Translations under genes and position numbers: made by a program
Notes under the pieces: model-generated
What the model was told of the DNA's origin: nothing
The model's database searches: none
The model's input: the letters and a program-made list of their open reading frames with translations, nothing else
In this document: piece after piece, positions 30,831 to 32,163 of the stretch
How positions within the stretch are numbered: position 1 is the stretch's first letter
Layout: the number at the start of each line of letters is the position of its first letter
Source: a virus
Strand: one strand, 5' to 3'
DNA: 32,163 nt
IMG/VR virus record: IMGVR_UViG_3300029258_004591
Coordinates: 1 to 32,163 of that record

Positions 30831-31523
30831 ATGAGTGCAATTATTACAATCGGCTTTTACGTATCAGCCGGCTACTTACCGGGCGATTATGCCGTTTTGT
30901 TCGGTAACGCCGGCTCCGGCGGAATGGCATTGGGCCTGCAACAAGCCGGACTCGATGTAGTGGCAGCTGTTGAAATCAACAAATCCTGCGTTGAGACATT
31001 GAAAGCGAATAAGGCAAAAGCGTTTCCGAAAATGGAAATAATCCAAGAGGATATCACAACATTGTCCAGCGACTACCTTTTGAAAAAGGTCGGCCTGGCT
31101 AAAGGCCAGCTTGATGTATTGAGCGGCGGTCCGCCCTGCCAGGGATTCACTTTCGCCAGTTCGAGGCGCTCAATAAAAGACCCTCGCTCAGGCATGGGGC
31201 CTGCGTGCGATGTAATACACCGATTCGGTCGCTTGAGGAGTCGTCAGAACACTGGGAAACTGAACTTAAAAAATCAGAGAACAAATTTGGGTATAAAAAT
31301 GAAAATGCCGTTTTTGCCGGTGCATATAATAAGAAGCCGCCGGCTCAAAAAGATTAAAGATGAGGCATTCGCCGAAGGCAAGATTAGTAATAAGAAGCTT
31401 ATCTGCGACCTGCTCGATACGAATAATCAGCTCACCGGCGATGTAAAGATGCTCTCCGGCGGCAAGACCCCTCATCTAAAACGCAGAAAAACCCGCAGAA
31501 AAACTCGCCTTAAAGCGAGCTGA
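30831..31523 (+). pseudogene. Chimera: tail-protein N-terminus + truncated C5-cytosine methyltransferase
   Basis: An open frame of 230 codons made of three parts. Residues 1-30 copy the N-terminus of the tail protein at 28977 (24 of 30 identical, 66% at DNA level). Residues ~28-120 are the first part of a C5-cytosine methyltransferase: motif I AGSGGMALGLQQAG, a motif-II-like AAVEINKSCVETLKANK, and motif IV GGPPCQGF with the catalytic Cys at 103. After DPRS (about 31193) the match stops. Motifs VI, VIII, X and the target-recognition domain are absent. The remainder is unrelated. It cannot be a working methyltransferase. Mu-like phages often keep modification genes here. Confidence 0.7.
31299..31523 (+). 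CDS. Possible small basic protein (74 aa)
   Basis: In the same frame as the chimera, ATGs at 31299 and 31305 could start a separate 72-74-residue protein. It has a charged, coding-like core (KIKDEAFAEGKISNKKLICDLLDTNNQLTGDVKMLSGG) and a very basic tail (KRRKTRRKTRLKAS). The ribosome site is weak (TTTGGG). It is followed at once by a terminator, which supports a real gene end. It may be the 3' part of an older gene fused to the methyltransferase fragment. Confidence 0.4.
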   Translation: MKMPFLPVHIIRSRRLKKIKDEAFAEGKISNKKLICDLLDTNNQLTGDVKMLSGGKTPHLKRRKTRRKTRLKAS

Positions 31524-31528
31524 AATAC

Positions 31529-31550
31529 CCGCCGTTTTTCGGCGGCTTTT
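31529..31550 (+). terminator. Intrinsic terminator
   Basis: CCGCCG (31529-31534) pairs with CGGCGG (31540-31545) around TTTTT and is followed by CTTTT. It lies 6 bases after the stop at 31523. Confidence 0.75.
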
Positions 31551-31555
31551 GAGGG

Positions 31556-31594
31556 CCTGCCGGGGCGAATACCAACCCGCCCCGTTGTTGCAGG
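31556..31594 (+). repeat. Long bulged hairpin in the right-end non-coding region
   Basis: CCTGCCGGGGCG (31556-31567) pairs with CGCCCCG (31578-31584) and, after a TTGTT bulge, GCAGG (31590-31594). CCCC-GTAT-GGGG follows at 31616-31627. A T-rich stretch after 31600 could make the hairpin a second terminator; a structured RNA is also possible. Confidence 0.6.
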
Positions 31595-31702
31595 CTGGAC
31601 ATTTTATTGTCGCAACCCCGTATGGGGCGTAGCTGGTCTTTGAAAATTTCATCGAAAACCGGCCGAGAATTTTACGGCCAAAAATAAATTACTCCCAAAA
31701 CG

Positions 31703-31742
31703 ATGTCCGTTCGGATGTCCGAATGTCCGGTTATGATGTCCG
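31703..31742 (+). repeat. Four ATGTCCG direct repeats
   Basis: ATGTCCG occurs at 31703, 31715, 31723 and 31736 in the same orientation, and once more at 31984 inside the phased array. The cluster lies ~300 bases inside the phage end. It may bind transposase or an accessory protein. Confidence 0.65.
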
Positions 31743-31831
31743 CTCCGCCGGCTTATTTTGAATATTCGATTTCCGCCTGGGGCTGGTTTGGTGCTGTTTT
31801 GAACGGGTATTAAACATCTTCTAAGTTCTGT

Positions 31832-32003
31832 TTAATTTGTGCCACCTTGGGCCAACGTCGGCGGCCTGGTGGCCTGTTTGTGCCACTTACGAAGGCTCTA
31901 CTTGAAATCACCCACTCCCGTAATAATCCGCTCTATCTGCTTAAAAACCGCCTAATCCCGCACAATCCCGTCTAATCCCGCCCATGTCCGCCTTATGCCA
32001 CTT
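31832..32003 (+). repeat. Three T-TGCCAC end repeats, candidate transposase sites
   Basis: Three copies in one orientation: TTTGTGCCACCTT (31836-31848), TTTGTGCCACTT (31877-31888) and CTTATGCCACTT (31992-32003). The last lies 16 bases from the phage end. Mu has three MuA sites (R1-R3) at its right end, with R1 at the terminus, so these are good candidates for the cognate sites of the transposase at 6694-8610. The stretch 31551-32019 has no gene. Confidence 0.6.
31911..32000 (+). repeat. Nine 10-bp-phased units ending mostly in CCG
   Basis: Ninety bases divide into nine 10-base units; seven end in CCG. Units 31951-31980 are the clearest (CCTAATCCCG, CACAATCCCG, TCTAATCCCG), and CCCATGTCCG follows. 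A ~10-base period places the same motif on one DNA face. The last unit merges with the terminal TGCCAC site. Confidence 0.65.
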
Positions 32004-32009
32004 CCCCTT

Positions 32010-32024
32010 AGTTTTTACATCGAG
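32010..32024 (+). other. Prophage right terminus and putative target-site duplication
   Basis: The phage end reads AGTTTTTACA with the last base at 32019, the ACA-3' (TGT inward) end used by Mu-like elements. The reading frame of the host IS256-type transposase is intact up to 32020 and stops exactly here, where the conserved Thr-Asn of RRCLGS-TN should follow. If the duplication is 5 bp as in Mu, it is TCGAG (32020-32024). Confidence 0.7.
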
Positions 32025-32161
32025 CCAAGACAACGACGCAGTGTCTTCGGAAGACCAAGCTTATTGATAGTAAACATCTCATCAATGCCTTCAAGAAGAC
32101 TGCTCGAGGCAGACGGATACTCCTGGCCGAGCCATTTGGCCAGTTGATTCAACTTCTTTTT
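32020..32161 (-). pseudogene. IS256/mutator-family transposase, interrupted by the prophage
   Basis: The minus-strand frame entering from the right edge reads LNQLAKWLGQEYPSASSSLL, EGIDEMFTINKLGLPKTLRRCLGS. This is the C-terminal-third region of IS256-family transposases, in which an RxxL.S is followed by TNxIE. The match ends at the phage boundary, and a stop codon arises four bases into phage DNA. The remaining C-terminal part should lie to the left of the prophage, outside this window. The gene start is also outside. This is host DNA, not phage DNA. Confidence 0.75.
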
Positions 32162-32163
32162 AC

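Noticed and set aside
28977-31523. Diversity-generating retroelement, suggested by the duplicated segment of a tail gene
   Set aside because: No reverse transcriptase is present, and the differences between copies are silent and spread out rather than adenine-specific.
30831-31523. A complete, working DNA methyltransferase
   Set aside because: Only motifs I to IV are present; the target-recognition domain and C-terminal motifs are missing.
31911-32000. CRISPR-like array
   Set aside because: The units are 10 bases with no longer conserved repeat and no spacers of constant length; the phased array at the phage end explains them better.
1-32163. tRNA and rRNA genes
   Set aside because: I saw no tRNA cloverleaf and no rRNA segment; the CTCTTTGACAA stretch at 29470 resembles only an rRNA-leader boxA, without any rRNA.

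Overview
The window is the right-hand ~32 kb of a Mu-like transposable prophage and a short piece of host DNA. The phage has a MuA-type DDE transposase, a MuB-type ATPase, a Gam nuclease inhibitor and a Mu gp16-like protein. Its late module combines Mu gp27/gp28-type terminase genes with an HK97-type portal, protease and capsid. No sheath gene is seen, so the tail is probably long and non-contractile, as in the transposable siphoviruses B3 and D3112. The host is a GC-moderate Gram-negative-like bacterium. Heptanucleotide intergenic repeats and the general style of the genes suggest Planctomycetota (Phycisphaerae-like), but this is only a guess.

Layout. (1) 1-10358, minus strand: one long leftward unit. 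It starts with a ribbon-helix-helix protein (10358), a secreted lysozyme-like enzyme, a zinc ribbon and a structured leader. Transposase, ATPase, gp16-like protein, Gam and small regulators follow. It ends in five or six tail-fibre-like genes, including a LamG/fibronectin protein, and runs off the left edge. (2) 10359-10516: AT-rich divergent control region. (3) 10517-29447, plus strand: small regulatory and membrane genes, a promoter-hairpin-terminator unit that may be a small RNA, a lipoprotein, DUF1353, gp25/gp26/gp27-like genes, terminase, portal fused to a MuF domain, protease, capsid, connector and neck genes, tail tube, tape measure and tail-tip genes. (4) 29489-30628, minus strand: a three-gene cargo operon ending in an XRE regulator, with a promoter overlapped by a palindrome. 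(5) 30831-31523, plus strand: a chimeric gene. A tail-protein N-terminus that is also present at 28977 is joined in frame to a truncated C5-cytosine methyltransferase. It lies where Mu-like phages often carry DNA-modification genes. (6) 31524-32019: non-coding right end with a terminator, a large hairpin, ATGTCCG repeats, three TGCCAC sites and a 10-bp-phased array, ending in ...TTTTTACA. (7) 32020-32163: minus-strand fragment of an IS256/mutator-family transposase, interrupted exactly at the phage end.

Best leads: the phage terminus read out from the broken IS transposase and its phased repeat array; the tail-anchor/methyltransferase chimera; a large terminase with no ATG, GTG or TTG start, preceded by an SD-like AGGAG and an A6 run at the end of the gp27 gene (possible -1 frameshift); a candidate ~100-nt RNA at 11593-11690; and a three-hairpin leader ahead of the transposase operon.
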